Numbered from the stretch's first letter, positions 1 through 8,788 are shown. The stretch is 56,905 bases of DNA from Bacteroidaceae bacterium (GCA_017416805.1 JAFQBB010000029.1:1-56905); one strand, 5' to 3'. Made by a program: numbers and translations. Notes: generated by a model from the sequence alone, not told the origin.

Positions 1-80
1 AGGAAAAGGTTTTGGAGCTGTTTACTCTCCAACGGAGGAAGAAACTGCTCCAAACGGTTTACCGCCTGACCTTTTCTTAT
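1..80. repeat. Imperfect nested palindrome at left edge
   Basis: TTTGGAGC (12-19) is answered by GCTCCAAA (47-54). The outer AGGAAAAGG (1-9) is answered by CCTTTTCTT (71-79), and an inner CTCC/GGAG pair closes a small loop. The whole can fold as one long imperfect hairpin. It could be a bidirectional terminator for the leftward araC-type gene and a gene outside the window, or an end structure of the mobile element. A promoter-like TACCTTTG follows at 98-105 on the plus strand, but no rightward gene starts there. The remaining bases up to 185 hold nothing else I can name. Confidence 0.4.
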
Positions 81-185
81 TCTAAAAGAGGTTTGGCTAC
101 CTTTGCATCCGACAAAAGAGGGTAAACGGATGATGTTTTATTTCGCAACTCAAAGAATATAAGAATTGCACTCTCATAACAAAAT

Positions 186-1028
186 TCAATGGCGCTTACA
201 TGCTATATTTTGTTTGGCTCTAAAGTTCGAAGGTGATAATCCCGTGATGCGTTTAAAGTATCTTCCAAAAAGTGATTGATCTTCAAAATTCAGTTGTATG
301 GCAATTTCCTTGATATTAAGATCTGGGGTCACAAGCAATTTCTTTGCCTCGGTGATAATAGAGAGATTTATCCAATCCATAGGCGTCTTCCCCGAGACTT
401 CACGTATTACAGTTGAAAAATATCGAGGAGTCAAGTGTTGCAACTCCGCATAGAATTTTACTTCTCTATGTTTCTTGAAATGCATAAAACAATCCTGAAT
501 AAATCTATGAAATATCTTATCTCGTTGATTTTGATATAAGGGACTAATACTCAAACCGTCTAAATATGCATCTAAAATTTCAAAGCATACGGTTTGCACC
601 AATGCTGATAAGATTTGTGCTCTTAATGGGCGATCGATCTCAGCAATTCTATTTTTCATTACAGATATAAGTTCTTCTATGTTTCGTTGCTGATGTTGAT
701 TCAAGGTAACACAAGGTCTACTGCGGATGTATATATGTTGTTGGGTATTTGAAACCTGAATGATAGTGGATAAAACAAAGTCAAAATCCGCAATACCAAC
801 CACACCTAAAAAATCATAGCTAACCTCTTTTATAAAGGTTTGCGAGAATGGTGGGTAAATATATAAGTCACCCGCATTGATGTTAAAAGTACTATCATCA
901 AGTAATAGTTGAATACTCCCTTGTTTGCATAAGAGAAATCCATTCTTGTCGCTATGTATAACTGGATATTTGCTATCTACAAAATCTTTCGTTACATCAA
1001 TAATTTCGATACTATGAATATTATCCAT
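186..1028 (-). CDS. AraC family transcriptional regulator
   Basis: 280-residue regulator. The N-terminal ~160 residues look like a cupin-type sensing domain (glycine/proline-rich beta segments such as NINAGDLYIYPPF near residues 49-61). The C-terminal ~100 residues are a typical AraC pair of HTH motifs, with the second-helix signature KEIAIQLNFEDQSLFGRYFK followed by GLSPSNFR. It is transcribed away from an RND efflux operon that starts 182 bp off on the other strand, so by position it is the likely local regulator of that operon. The inducer cannot be read from sequence. Base composition is clearly more AT-rich than the genes to the right of 19 kb, as for its efflux neighbours, which fits joint acquisition. 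Family call is firm; the regulatory target is inferred. Confidence 0.9.
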   Translation of the reverse strand: MDNIHSIEIIDVTKDFVDSKYPVIHSDKNGFLLCKQGSIQLLLDDSTFNINAGDLYIYPPFSQTFIKEVSYDFLGVVGIADFDFVLSTIIQVSNTQQHIYIRSRPCVTLNQHQQRNIEELISVMKNRIAEIDRPLRAQILSALVQTVCFEILDAYLDGLSISPLYQNQRDKIFHRFIQDCFMHFKKHREVKFYAELQHLTPRYFSTVIREVSGKTPMDWINLSIITEAKKLLVTPDLNIKEIAIQLNFEDQSLFGRYFKRITGLSPSNFRAKQNIACKRH

Positions 1029-1122
1029 TATATTTAACTTAATTTTATTTCATTCAATATTTCGTACAAAAATACCAAAATAAGATTAAAAACAACCGTT
1101 AAAGATTGCAAAAACAAACATA

Positions 1123-1180
1123 TTGCACATATTAGTGTAAATTTTGTACATAATAGAGACATATCATAACACTAATTTTG
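1123..1180 (+). promoter_or_regulatory. Efflux operon promoter with possible operator
   Basis: TAATTTTG at 1173-1180 fits the Bacteroidota -7 box TAnnTTTG and would start transcription near 1187, just ahead of the ATG at 1210. Upstream is a palindrome TTGCAC-ATATTA-GTGTAA (1123-1140). Its half ATTAGTGT recurs inverted as ACACTAAT at 1169-1176, overlapping the -7 box. These are candidate binding sites for the divergent AraC-type regulator. No clear -33 box was found at the usual distance. Confidence 0.45.
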
Positions 1181-1209
1181 CACTAAATTACAAAATCAAT
1201 AATATTAAG

Positions 1210-2268
1210 ATGAAAAAGGTTTTATTTAAGTTGTGTATTGTGGTTGTCACTATGGGGCTAAGTAGTTGCCATAATGATCAAAAAGCCACAAATGAAGGTG
1301 GATGGGTAAAGATAGATACTATCAAAAGTTCCACTTATCAGGAAATATTACAGTTCCCTGCCAAAATAAAGGCTTCACAAGAAGTCAATATCGCATTTAA
1401 GGTAAGTGGAACACTACAACGGTTATATGTCAGGGAAGGACAATACATTAAGCAAGGAGAGTTGATAGCCCAAATGGATTCTCGCGATTATGAGTTACAG
1501 TTACAAGCCGTAGAACCAGAATACTTTGGTATAAAAGCTGAGGCTGAACGAGTCTTTGCCTTGTATGCTGATAGTGTGGCTACACCAAGTGATTATGATA
1601 AAGCCCGTTACGGATTACAGCAGATTACAGCAAAGTATGAGAATGCTAAGAATCAACTTGCGGATACTAAGATTTATGCACCGTTTAATTGCTTTGTCAA
1701 AACTTGTCTGTTTGATCCTCCTACTATTGTTAGTGCGGGTATGCCTATTATGACTGTTATATCATCTGATATGCCAGAGGTTGAGATTTATGTACCAGCA
1801 TCAACATATCAGAGATTAGCAGACGTTGAATCATTCTCTGTAAAATTCGATTTTCACGATGAGCCTATTGCCTTAACAATGGTCAGCGTAAGCCCTAATG
1901 CCAACGCTAATCAATTATACTCCGTTCGTTTGACATTGCCAGACTCTATAAAAGTAAAGCCAACCGTAGGGATGTCTGCAATGGTGAATGCTACTTTTAA
2001 AAATCAGAACTCAAGTGAAGTCACTATTCCTGCGAGTGCATTATTCAGCCATAATGACAAAAGTTATGTGTGGATTTATAAAAATGAAGTTGTAGAACCT
2101 CGTCAGGTTATCGTTTCGTCATTGCACCTTAACGGAACTGCTACAATAACAGAAGGTCTGGTATATGGAGATATTATTGTTACAGCTGGAGTAAAGAACC
2201 TAAAAAATAATCAAAAAGTAAAACCATTGCAATCAAAGAGTGCAACTAATATAGGAGGAATGTTATGA
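1210..2268 (+). CDS. RND efflux periplasmic adaptor lipoprotein
   Basis: Membrane fusion protein (HlyD/AcrA-like), 352 residues, linking an inner-membrane RND pump to an outer-membrane channel. The N-terminus MKKVLFKLCIVVVTMGLSSC is a lipoprotein signal with lipobox LSSC. A biotinyl-lipoyl-like half-motif (VSGTLQRLYVREGQYIKQGELIAQMD) follows, then a short helical hairpin, a second lipoyl half (DTKIYAPFNCFV) and beta-barrel and membrane-proximal domains. The helical hairpin is short for AcrA. The reading frame is open upstream to 1144, but the start at 1210 is preferred because the signal peptide begins there and the predicted promoter lies at 1173-1180. The stop codon overlaps the pump start (ATGA), so the two are translationally coupled. 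Confidence 0.9.
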   Translation: MKKVLFKLCIVVVTMGLSSCHNDQKATNEGGWVKIDTIKSSTYQEILQFPAKIKASQEVNIAFKVSGTLQRLYVREGQYIKQGELIAQMDSRDYELQLQAVEPEYFGIKAEAERVFALYADSVATPSDYDKARYGLQQITAKYENAKNQLADTKIYAPFNCFVKTCLFDPPTIVSAGMPIMTVISSDMPEVEIYVPASTYQRLADVESFSVKFDFHDEPIALTMVSVSPNANANQLYSVRLTLPDSIKVKPTVGMSAMVNATFKNQNSSEVTIPASALFSHNDKSYVWIYKNEVVEPRQVIVSSLHLNGTATITEGLVYGDIIVTAGVKNLKNNQKVKPLQSKSATNIGGML

Positions 2269-5200
2269 TAGATTTTGGACGGTGGGCGTTTAACAACAAA
2301 AACCTCGTATGGTTTTTAGTTGTCATACTCTTGCTCGGAGGACTCTACTCGGCATACGATATGAGCAAGTTGGAAGACCCAGAGATAAAGGTCAAAGTGG
2401 CGATGGTAGTAGCCACATACCCAGGTGCATCTGCATCTGAAATGGAACTTGAAGTCACAGACCCTTTAGAGAAGGTAATCAGAACTATTGACGATGTGAA
2501 ATATGTGCAGAGTTGGTCTCGCAATGATGTTGCAATTCTAAATGTAGAGCTATATCCTACTACTAAGGACAAAGATTTGGAGCAATGTTGGGACATGTTA
2601 AGGCGTCGTGTGAACGATGCTTCATCCACATTGCCGGATGGAGTTACAGTAAAGGTACAAGACGATTTTAACCTTGTATATGGAATGTTCTATACTCTTA
2701 CTGGTGATGGATATAGTGAGCGTGAATTGTCGGACTATGCAAATCTTATCCAACGTGAACTGACAAACATAGATGGTGTTGGACGAGTTACTGTTTATGG
2801 CGAAAAAGAAGAGGTTGTAAACATTGCATTGTTACCTGAAAAGATGGCATCACTCGGTGTATCGCCTGCAGAGGTTATCGCTACATTAAAGGGTCATAAC
2901 AATATTTTCTATGCTGGATATTATGACAATGGAGATAATCGCGTACGTGTAACTGTTGCTGATAGATTCAGAACTATTGATCAGATTGGTCAAATGATCA
3001 TTCAAGGACATGAGAATGACCAATTGCGACTGACAGATATTGCTGATATCGAATCTGGATTCTCGGAACCAATTCGCAACCAGCTTAAATACAATGGAGA
3101 AAAAGCATTGGGCATAGCTATTGCTGCTGCATCAGGAACTGATATTACGAAAGTTGGCAAGGCTGTAGAAACGAGATTGGAAGAGATATCTAAGAGCCAT
3201 CTGCCGATAGGCATTGCGTATAATAAGATCTTCTATCAACCAGAAAGAGTAACAGATGCCTTATCATCATTTTTTGTAAATTTGATTGAGTCCATTATTA
3301 TAGTCTTGGTCATATTGATGCTGACTATGGGATTCCGTAGCGGTGTAATCATCGGGGTCAGTCTTCTTACAATTGTTATAGGTTCATTCCTGTTCCTTGG
3401 TGTATTTGAAGGATCTATGCAGCGTGTATCATTAGCGACGTTCATATTGGCTATGGGAATGCTTGTAGATAATGCCATAGTCATTATCGATGGTATATTG
3501 GTGGATCTTAGTATAGGCAAGCCACGAAAAGAGGCTCTAACCACAATTGGCAAGAAAACAGCAATGCCTCTGTTAGGTGCGACTCTTATCGCCATACTTG
3601 CTTTTTTGCCAATATTCATGTCTCCTGACACGGCTGGAGTTTATATCCGAGATCTCTTTATTGTGATGGCCGTAAGCCTACTGTTAAGTTGGATTTTAGC
3701 TCTTACCCATGTTCCGTTAATGGCTAGTTTGTGGCTCAAACAACCTAAAAGTCAGGAGAGCGGACAATTATACAATGGGTGGATTTACCGTTTATTACGC
3801 TCTCTACTTGGATTTGGTCTTAGACATCGTTTGTCAATGCTTATTTGTGGGATAACCTTAATTGTTGGCAGTATTATTGGTTACGGTTATCTAAAACAAG
3901 GGTTCTTCCCAGATATGACATATGACCAACTCTACATTGAGTACAAGCTCCCTGAAAACATCAATTATACAAGGGTTGAGCGCGATTTGTCCGAAATTGA
4001 GGCTTATCTCAAAAGTCGAGATGAAGTAACTGATATTACCACCTCCCTAGGAGGAACTCCTGCTCGCTATAACCTTGTGCGTAGTATTGCTACACCTTCC
4101 TTGTCGTATGGTGAGTTGATAGTATCCTTCACTTCGGCAAAAAGCATTGACGAAAATATAGTAGATATTCAAAACTATCTCTCAACCAACTACCCTGATG
4201 CATATGTGAAGGTAAAGAAGTACAATATTATGTACAAGAAATATCCTATTGAGGTGCAGGTTCTCGGTCCAGACCCCGCTGTGTTGAATAATCTAGCCGA
4301 TCAGATTCGAGATATAATGGAACAGAGTCCAGAGGTCTGCCTTATTACCACTGATTGGGATGATAAAATACCATGCTACACTGTCGATTACAAGCAAAAT
4401 TTGGCTCGTAGAGCAGGTATCAACAGAGAGGATATATCCATGTCGTTGCTAACTGCCACAGGAGGTATACCTATTGGCAAATTTTATGAAGGACGCAACG
4501 AGAATACAATATATCTGAAATGCGAAGAAGCAGATGGCAGTCCAATTGACAATTTGGAGAATGTCCCAATCTTTTCTCTACTCCCTAATATAAGCGGTCT
4601 GCTTACTGAGGAGATGCTACTCAAAATCAAAAGTGGCGTAATTTCCAGGGAAGAGGTAGTTGAAGAGGTTATGAAAACGACACCTCTGCGCGAGCTTGGT
4701 AGTGGTGTAGAGATAGAGTGGGAATATCCTGTAATACCTCGACACAATGGTCAGAGAGCGCAGACCATTATGTGTTCACCTGTGTATGGCATTGAAACGG
4801 AAGCAGCTCAACAGATTATAGAGCGTAAAATAGAGCAGATGGAGTTTCCTGATGGATATACCATTCGCTGGGGTGGCGAAAAGGAGGCTAGTTCTCAGAC
4901 GCTACACTATCTGTTCAAGAGTTATCCGCTATGCATAGTTTTGATAATTGCAGTTCTGATACTGCTCTTTAAAGATTATCGTAAGCCGATGGTGATACTC
5001 TGTTGTATTCCTCTATTGGCCGTTGGAATTGTCGGTGCTATGTTTATCAGTGGTAAGGTTTTTAACTTCTGTGCTATTGTAGGCGCATTGGGTTTAATTG
5101 GTATGCTCATCAAGAACTGCATTGTGTTGATGGATGAGATAAGTGCCCAATTAGAGAGTGGAGTGGAAGCTCATACTGCACTTATAGAGAGTTCTTGTTC

Positions 5201-5387
5201 TCGATTAAGAGCCGTAATGATGGCATCACTAACTACCATACTTGGTATGATACCCCTTCTATCGGATGATTTGTTCGGTTCAATGGCAGTGACCATAATG
5301 GGTGGCTTGTTGTTTTCTACACTCGCAACACTCATATACTTGCCGATATTTTATGCATTGTTTTTTAAAATAAGGATTAAGAAATGA
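2265..5387 (+). CDS. RND multidrug efflux permease (AcrB/HAE1-like)
   Basis: 1,040-residue inner-membrane proton antiporter of the RND superfamily. Two halves each show one TM helix, a large periplasmic porter loop and five more TM helices. The TM4 motif reads LAMGMLVDNAIVI, so the proton-relay Asp is kept and the second position is Asn, a common variant. The TM10 lysine is in GMLIKNCIVLMDE. It shares only family-level features with the second RND pump at 25.1 kb, and the gene order differs (adaptor-pump-channel here, channel-adaptor-pump there). It overlaps both neighbours by 4 bp, an operon arranged for coupled translation. Substrate is unknown; drugs, bile salts or other amphiphiles are usual for the family. 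Confidence 0.93.
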   Translation: MIDFGRWAFNNKNLVWFLVVILLLGGLYSAYDMSKLEDPEIKVKVAMVVATYPGASASEMELEVTDPLEKVIRTIDDVKYVQSWSRNDVAILNVELYPTTKDKDLEQCWDMLRRRVNDASSTLPDGVTVKVQDDFNLVYGMFYTLTGDGYSERELSDYANLIQRELTNIDGVGRVTVYGEKEEVVNIALLPEKMASLGVSPAEVIATLKGHNNIFYAGYYDNGDNRVRVTVADRFRTIDQIGQMIIQGHENDQLRLTDIADIESGFSEPIRNQLKYNGEKALGIAIAAASGTDITKVGKAVETRLEEISKSHLPIGIAYNKIFYQPERVTDALSSFFVNLIESIIIVLVILMLTMGFRSGVIIGVSLLTIVIGSFLFLGVFEGSMQRVSLATFILAMGMLVDNAIVIIDGILVDLSIGKPRKEALTTIGKKTAMPLLGATLIAILAFLPIFMSPDTAGVYIRDLFIVMAVSLLLSWILALTHVPLMASLWLKQPKSQESGQLYNGWIYRLLRSLLGFGLRHRLSMLICGITLIVGSIIGYGYLKQGFFPDMTYDQLYIEYKLPENINYTRVERDLSEIEAYLKSRDEVTDITTSLGGTPARYNLVRSIATPSLSYGELIVSFTSAKSIDENIVDIQNYLSTNYPDAYVKVKKYNIMYKKYPIEVQVLGPDPAVLNNLADQIRDIMEQSPEVCLITTDWDDKIPCYTVDYKQNLARRAGINREDISMSLLTATGGIPIGKFYEGRNENTIYLKCEEADGSPIDNLENVPIFSLLPNISGLLTEEMLLKIKSGVISREEVVEEVMKTTPLRELGSGVEIEWEYPVIPRHNGQRAQTIMCSPVYGIETEAAQQIIERKIEQMEFPDGYTIRWGGEKEASSQTLHYLFKSYPLCIVLIIAVLILLFKDYRKPMVILCCIPLLAVGIVGAMFISGKVFNFCAIVGALGLIGMLIKNCIVLMDEISAQLESGVEAHTALIESSCSRLRAVMMASLTTILGMIPLLSDDLFGSMAVTIMGGLLFSTLATLIYLPIFYALFFKIRIKK

Positions 5388-6718
5388 AAAAACTGAATAT
5401 CATATTTATGTTACTCATAGTGCCAATATGTACTATGGCACAAGAGAGATTGACTCTTGACGAGTGTCTTGAATTGGCAAAGAGTCATAACAAACGAATT
5501 GAAGCTTCTAATTTTCAGATAGAATCGGCTAAATATGAAAAAAGAGCCACTTTATCAAACTACTTTCCGACGGTGGCATTGACCGGCGGTAGCCTCTATT
5601 CCACAGCCGAGGGTACATTAGGTATGGAAGGCGGTTTGTTGCCTGTCGTGGGAATGGATGGATTGCCTACGGGAGCAGGTGCTTTTTTCCCAGGAATCGA
5701 TATTAATTATCGTGTTGATTGGGTTTATAGTGCAGGGGTACAATTCAAACAACCTATCTTTATGGGAGGAAAGATTATAGCGGGTCATAAGATGGGTAAG
5801 TTAGGCGAGTCAATAGCTCTTCAAAGCCACAGACTGACGGAGTCTGAGGTAATTTTCGAGACAGCACAAGCCTATGCAAATGTAGTGCGAGCATCAGAGA
5901 TGTGTAAGGTTGCTACGGCCTATAATGGATTGCTTGTTGAGTTGAAACGTACAGTTGATAAGGCTTTTGAGCGAGGAATTAAATCGCATAATGATGTGTT
6001 AAAAGTAGAGGTCAAGTTAAACGAGAGTGAACTTAATCTACGACGAGCGGAGAATGCATTACGTCTTGCAACGATGAATTTATGTCATTACATTGGATAT
6101 ACATTAACTACACAAATAGAGGTTGACAATAACATATTTATCCCACACTACAACAATGCGAATGCGGATATATCTCTACGCCCTGAAGTGCAACTTCTTT
6201 CGCAAAAGAGCGAGTTTATGCGTCAAAAGGTAAATATGGCAAAGGGAGAAATATTGCCAGAGATAGGGCTTATTGGGCAGTATGGCTATATAAATGGGGC
6301 GCAACTTAATGGCAGTAAATTGTTTAATGATTGGAACTTTGCCGTGGGGGTACAACTCTCTATTCCGATATTCAACCTTAGCTCTCACGCAAAATATCGT
6401 TCAGCACAGATGCAATATAGACAATCACAAGCCGAAGAGAGTGAAAAACTTGAATTAATGACACTTGAGGTAACACAAGCCATAAACAATTTAGATGAGG
6501 CAGCCTATGAATTACACCTTGCAGAATCAGGTCGACAGTCAGCAACCGAAAATCTCCGTGTTAGCAGTAGCCAATATACTGTAGGGAAAGAGAGTTTAAC
6601 CGATTATCTGGAAGCTCAAACCCTATGGTTACAATCCGAGCAAGTATTTGTTGATGCAAAAGTTAATCAATATCTACGCTTCCTAGATTATAAGAAAAAA
6701 AGTGGCTTGTTGAATTAA
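5384..6718 (+). CDS. TolC family outer membrane efflux channel
   Basis: 444-residue outer-membrane factor with signal peptide MKKLNIIFMLLIVPICTMAQ, followed by ERLTLDECLELAKSHN, the typical first helix of the TolC fold. Two repeated halves of long alpha-helical segments and short beta strands follow, ending in the usual YLRFLDYKKKSGLLN-type tail. It forms the exit duct for the adaptor and pump encoded just upstream. The start overlaps the pump stop by 4 bp. A hairpin 25 bp downstream may end the transcript. Confidence 0.9.
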   Translation: MKKLNIIFMLLIVPICTMAQERLTLDECLELAKSHNKRIEASNFQIESAKYEKRATLSNYFPTVALTGGSLYSTAEGTLGMEGGLLPVVGMDGLPTGAGAFFPGIDINYRVDWVYSAGVQFKQPIFMGGKIIAGHKMGKLGESIALQSHRLTESEVIFETAQAYANVVRASEMCKVATAYNGLLVELKRTVDKAFERGIKSHNDVLKVEVKLNESELNLRRAENALRLATMNLCHYIGYTLTTQIEVDNNIFIPHYNNANADISLRPEVQLLSQKSEFMRQKVNMAKGEILPEIGLIGQYGYINGAQLNGSKLFNDWNFAVGVQLSIPIFNLSSHAKYRSAQMQYRQSQAEESEKLELMTLEVTQAINNLDEAAYELHLAESGRQSATENLRVSSSQYTVGKESLTDYLEAQTLWLQSEQVFVDAKVNQYLRFLDYKKKSGLLN

Positions 6719-6734
6719 ATACTCTTCTAACGTT

Positions 6735-6782
6735 AAAAGCGACCCGCCAGCAGTTCTTATGGGATGCTGACGGGTTCTGTTA
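6735..6782. repeat. Hairpin repeat, copy A (possible terminator)
   Basis: CCCGCCAGCA (6743-6752) pairs with TGCTGACGGG (6765-6774), leaving one mismatch and a 12-nt loop. The hairpin lies 25 bp after the channel gene and can act as its terminator, although the following T-run is weak. A near-identical block (copy B) is at 8789-8838 in the same orientation, so the two copies bracket the DUF3307/SatD cassette as direct repeats. Confidence 0.6.
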
Positions 6783-6819
6783 TTTATGAGTTTTCTTGTC
6801 GCTTCTGCTATTTAGAACG

Positions 6820-6906
6820 ACTTGGTTGCTTTTCACTCGGTACTTGGTTACTTTTTCTATTCGACTTAGTTACTTGGTTACCATTTTGCCTTGCACTTGG
6901 TTACTT
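6820..6906. repeat. Short degenerate ACTTGGTTAC repeats
   Basis: The ten-base word ACTTGGTTAC or a close variant occurs about four times here (for example near 6819, 6841, 6871 and 6896), separated by T-rich spacers. No gene covers it. It lies directly beyond the stop codon of the degraded winged-helix gene on the minus strand. Confidence 0.4.
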
Positions 6907-7116
6907 TTACATATTCTTTATACTCCAAATAATATTTTTTCTTGTTCCTCCTTTTTCGAGTACCCCAAGTGCAATCAGTTCATTTATTTCTCGCTGCAAG
7001 GTTCGTAGGGGAATATTGGTTAGAACTTGAAGTTTAAGGACAGACAGTGTATTGTCAATTTGAATTGCATGTAATATGCGTTGCTTGTTCGCGCCATTTA
7101 CTGGCAGACTCGCTAT
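6907..7116 (-). pseudogene. Remnant of a winged-helix regulator or Fic-type C-terminus
   Basis: On the minus strand a frame open from 7116 to a TAA at 6907-6909 encodes about 69 residues with a clear winged-helix pattern: NKQRILHAIQ, then LRTLQREINELIALGVLE, then GGTRKNIIWSI. This matches the C-terminal DNA-binding tail seen on Fic proteins and small MarR-like regulators of Bacteroidota. There is no start codon in the frame, and two stops lie just upstream (7117-7125), so only the 3' part of an older gene seems to survive. The exact parent family is uncertain. Confidence 0.45.
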
Positions 7117-7162
7117 TTACCGTCAAAGTGGTTCATTCTTCCAATTTGTCGGTATACCGATT

Positions 7163-7966
7163 TTATAATTGCATTTTTAGGACAAGTATACCTAAGCACA
7201 GAGCAATTGCCAATGAAAGCAAAGTTCCAGTCAGTACATATTCTGACTTTTCATCACCTTTAGATGCTTCGCTAAAACGAAGAATAGACTTTGCCGCAAT
7301 TAAAAAACCGATGGCCTCATATTGAGACATAATAACAAATACAAGTATAAGTCCACGCTCCAACCAGCCAATCAATTCTCCAGAATGGAAATTTCCGTGT
7401 TCATCATTTTTTGTTGGGTTTACATTGACTTTGCAAGTTTCAAGAATAAGCAATATCAAGATATTTGCAGGCTTTAATGCCAACAATAAACCTACCATAG
7501 TCTTTAATCTTAGAGGATGATTTATGATTAATTCTTGCAAGCATTCAGGAAGGCTCCAATCGTTATTCCAATGGCGGTACGCTGAAAACCAAATGTAAGC
7601 ACCCACGACTATTATAGCAATATGCACAATTTGGTCAGCGAGAAATATCCACAAATCATTTCGTTTGTTTTCCCCCGGAATAACTTCATTTTGGGCATTT
7701 GTAGTAAGAACTCCCATTTTTGATTGCACATAAGACTTTAACCAATCTGTCAAAAAGTGTATTACCATTATACTAAGGGCAAGCCACCATCCACGAAAAT
7801 CCCATATGGCTATCCACGATAAAACTCCTATAATCAAAGAATGTAGCCACAAACTTTTACCTTGAACAGAATAAAGGAATTTGTTTTCGCATGACTTCTT
7901 GGTCTGTAAGTAGAAATCTCCCAAGATATGGGCAATGATCAGATTGAAGATTAAATAGTGTATCAT
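7163..7966 (-). CDS. DUF3307 family membrane protein
   Basis: 267-residue polytopic membrane protein. The N-terminus LIIAHILGDFYLQTKK carries the histidine/aspartate pair typical of DUF3307, and a second conserved block is MVIHFLTDWLKSY near residues 72-84. About six or seven hydrophobic helices can be seen, the last near the C-terminus (SLAIALCLGILVL). Its start overlaps the stop of the SatD-like gene by 4 bp, so the two form one transcription and translation unit. DUF3307 proteins are known beside SatD-family genes in other bacteria, but their activity is not established. The metal-ligand-like His and Asp inside membrane helices suggest an enzyme or transporter; that is inference only. Confidence 0.75.
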   Translation of the reverse strand: MIHYLIFNLIIAHILGDFYLQTKKSCENKFLYSVQGKSLWLHSLIIGVLSWIAIWDFRGWWLALSIMVIHFLTDWLKSYVQSKMGVLTTNAQNEVIPGENKRNDLWIFLADQIVHIAIIVVGAYIWFSAYRHWNNDWSLPECLQELIINHPLRLKTMVGLLLALKPANILILLILETCKVNVNPTKNDEHGNFHSGELIGWLERGLILVFVIMSQYEAIGFLIAAKSILRFSEASKGDEKSEYVLTGTLLSLAIALCLGILVLKMQL

Positions 7967-8616
7967 AGTTGTTTTGCTATTTTTCGGTAATAAATAATTG
8001 CTTGTTCTATTGCACTCCAGCCAATATCCTTCAATGTTTGATTGACTCCAGAAACGGATATCCCCATTTTCTCAGCAGTCTTACTGGTATCAGAGGCAAG
8101 TATTCTTTCACATAGGGTTTCGCATTTACGTGCCGTTGCGTTATTCAATAGTTGATTAACCAAGGTTAGTATCACCTGCAATGCTTGTTCATATTCTTCA
8201 TTCTCCATTGAGATTGCAAATGAATACTTGGCTCTTCCTTTCAGTTTGCTCAATGTACGTCCTGAACGATAAATGGCATCACCATCCATCATATCTAAAT
8301 TACGGTCAATGGTCTTCATTTCACCAATGCCGATAGCTATTCGAAGCCCATATCTGTTAAATCTTTTCGAATCATTAACATCACTTGGTTCAAATGATTT
8401 GACCAGAGTCTTTAATATGAGTGCTGCTTCAAAAGCGTCCTCAGGACAATCCATAACACACTCTATAGAGTCACCTTTAACAATACGCCCCCAAAATCCT
8501 TGGTAACGTAACTCTAAAGTGCTCAGACATTTTTTCAGCCTCTCATTGAGCTCAATCATAGCATCTTTTGAGAGAGAAGTTGATGATACTACATCGGCTG
8601 ATATTGTTGCATACAT
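7963..8616 (-). CDS. SatD-like protein: cyclase-like domain plus C-terminal HTH
   Basis: 217 residues. The N-terminal ~140 residues follow the order of a class III nucleotide-cyclase fold: ISADVVSST with Asp8 in the first strand, a GRIVKGDSIECVMDCPEDAFEA segment (residues 43-64), LRIAIGIGEM (91-100) and DGDAIYRSGRTLSKL (111-125). The same order of blocks is known in the SatD family. The C-terminus (about 175-200: SKTAEKMGISVSGVNQTLKD) is a helix-turn-helix. Whether it makes a nucleotide or only binds one cannot be told; the complete metal and base-recognition set of active cyclases is not evident. It is first in an operon with a DUF3307 membrane protein, and three identical-spacing palindromes lie between its promoter and start codon, so autoregulation through the HTH is likely. 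Confidence 0.7.
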   Translation of the reverse strand: MYATISADVVSSTSLSKDAMIELNERLKKCLSTLELRYQGFWGRIVKGDSIECVMDCPEDAFEAALILKTLVKSFEPSDVNDSKRFNRYGLRIAIGIGEMKTIDRNLDMMDGDAIYRSGRTLSKLKGRAKYSFAISMENEEYEQALQVILTLVNQLLNNATARKCETLCERILASDTSKTAEKMGISVSGVNQTLKDIGWSAIEQAIIYYRKIAKQL

Positions 8617-8629
8617 ACTCTTTTCTATT

Positions 8630-8714
8630 TTACAAGTGATATTACTTGTTTTCTATTATTACAAGTCTATTAGCTTGTTTCTGTCAATTACAAGCTTTTT
8701 CGCTTGCAAATATA
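8630..8714 (-). promoter_or_regulatory. Three 29-bp-spaced operators and promoter of the SatD-like operon
   Basis: Three copies of TTACAAG-N8-CTTG begin at 8630, 8659 and 8688, exactly 29 bp apart. In each the inner CAAG-N8-CTTG is a perfect palindrome (8633-8648, 8662-8677, 8691-8706). A minus-strand -7 box TATATTTG is read from 8714 to 8707, immediately upstream of the third palindrome, so all three lie on the early transcribed leader ahead of the ATG at 8616. This is the layout of a repressor binding cooperatively. The HTH of the SatD-like protein is the obvious candidate ligand. Confidence 0.7.
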
Positions 8715-8788
8715 ACAAGAAATCTTTATTTGATGGAATAAATGACCAATAATTGTGTTATTATACTGCGTAAAGTCGGCTCTTAATA

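Noticed and set aside
98-105. TACCTTTGC as a CTnDOT-like attachment core, paired with the copy at 8930
   Set aside because: The word equals the common Bacteroidota -7 box TAnnTTTGC and appears at many promoters here. No direct repeat with flanking match was found at the presumed right end.
6764-7030. Plus-strand small frames rich in Phe and Leu after the first channel gene
   Set aside because: They read the complement of the ACTTGGTTAC repeats and of the winged-helix remnant, with no signal or domain of their own.
7163-8616. Direct assignment as a Pycsar anti-phage system
   Set aside because: Pycsar has a uridylate or cytidylate cyclase with a distinct effector. Here the first protein is closer to SatD with an HTH tail, and DUF3307 is not a known Pycsar effector, so only a loose analogy is kept.
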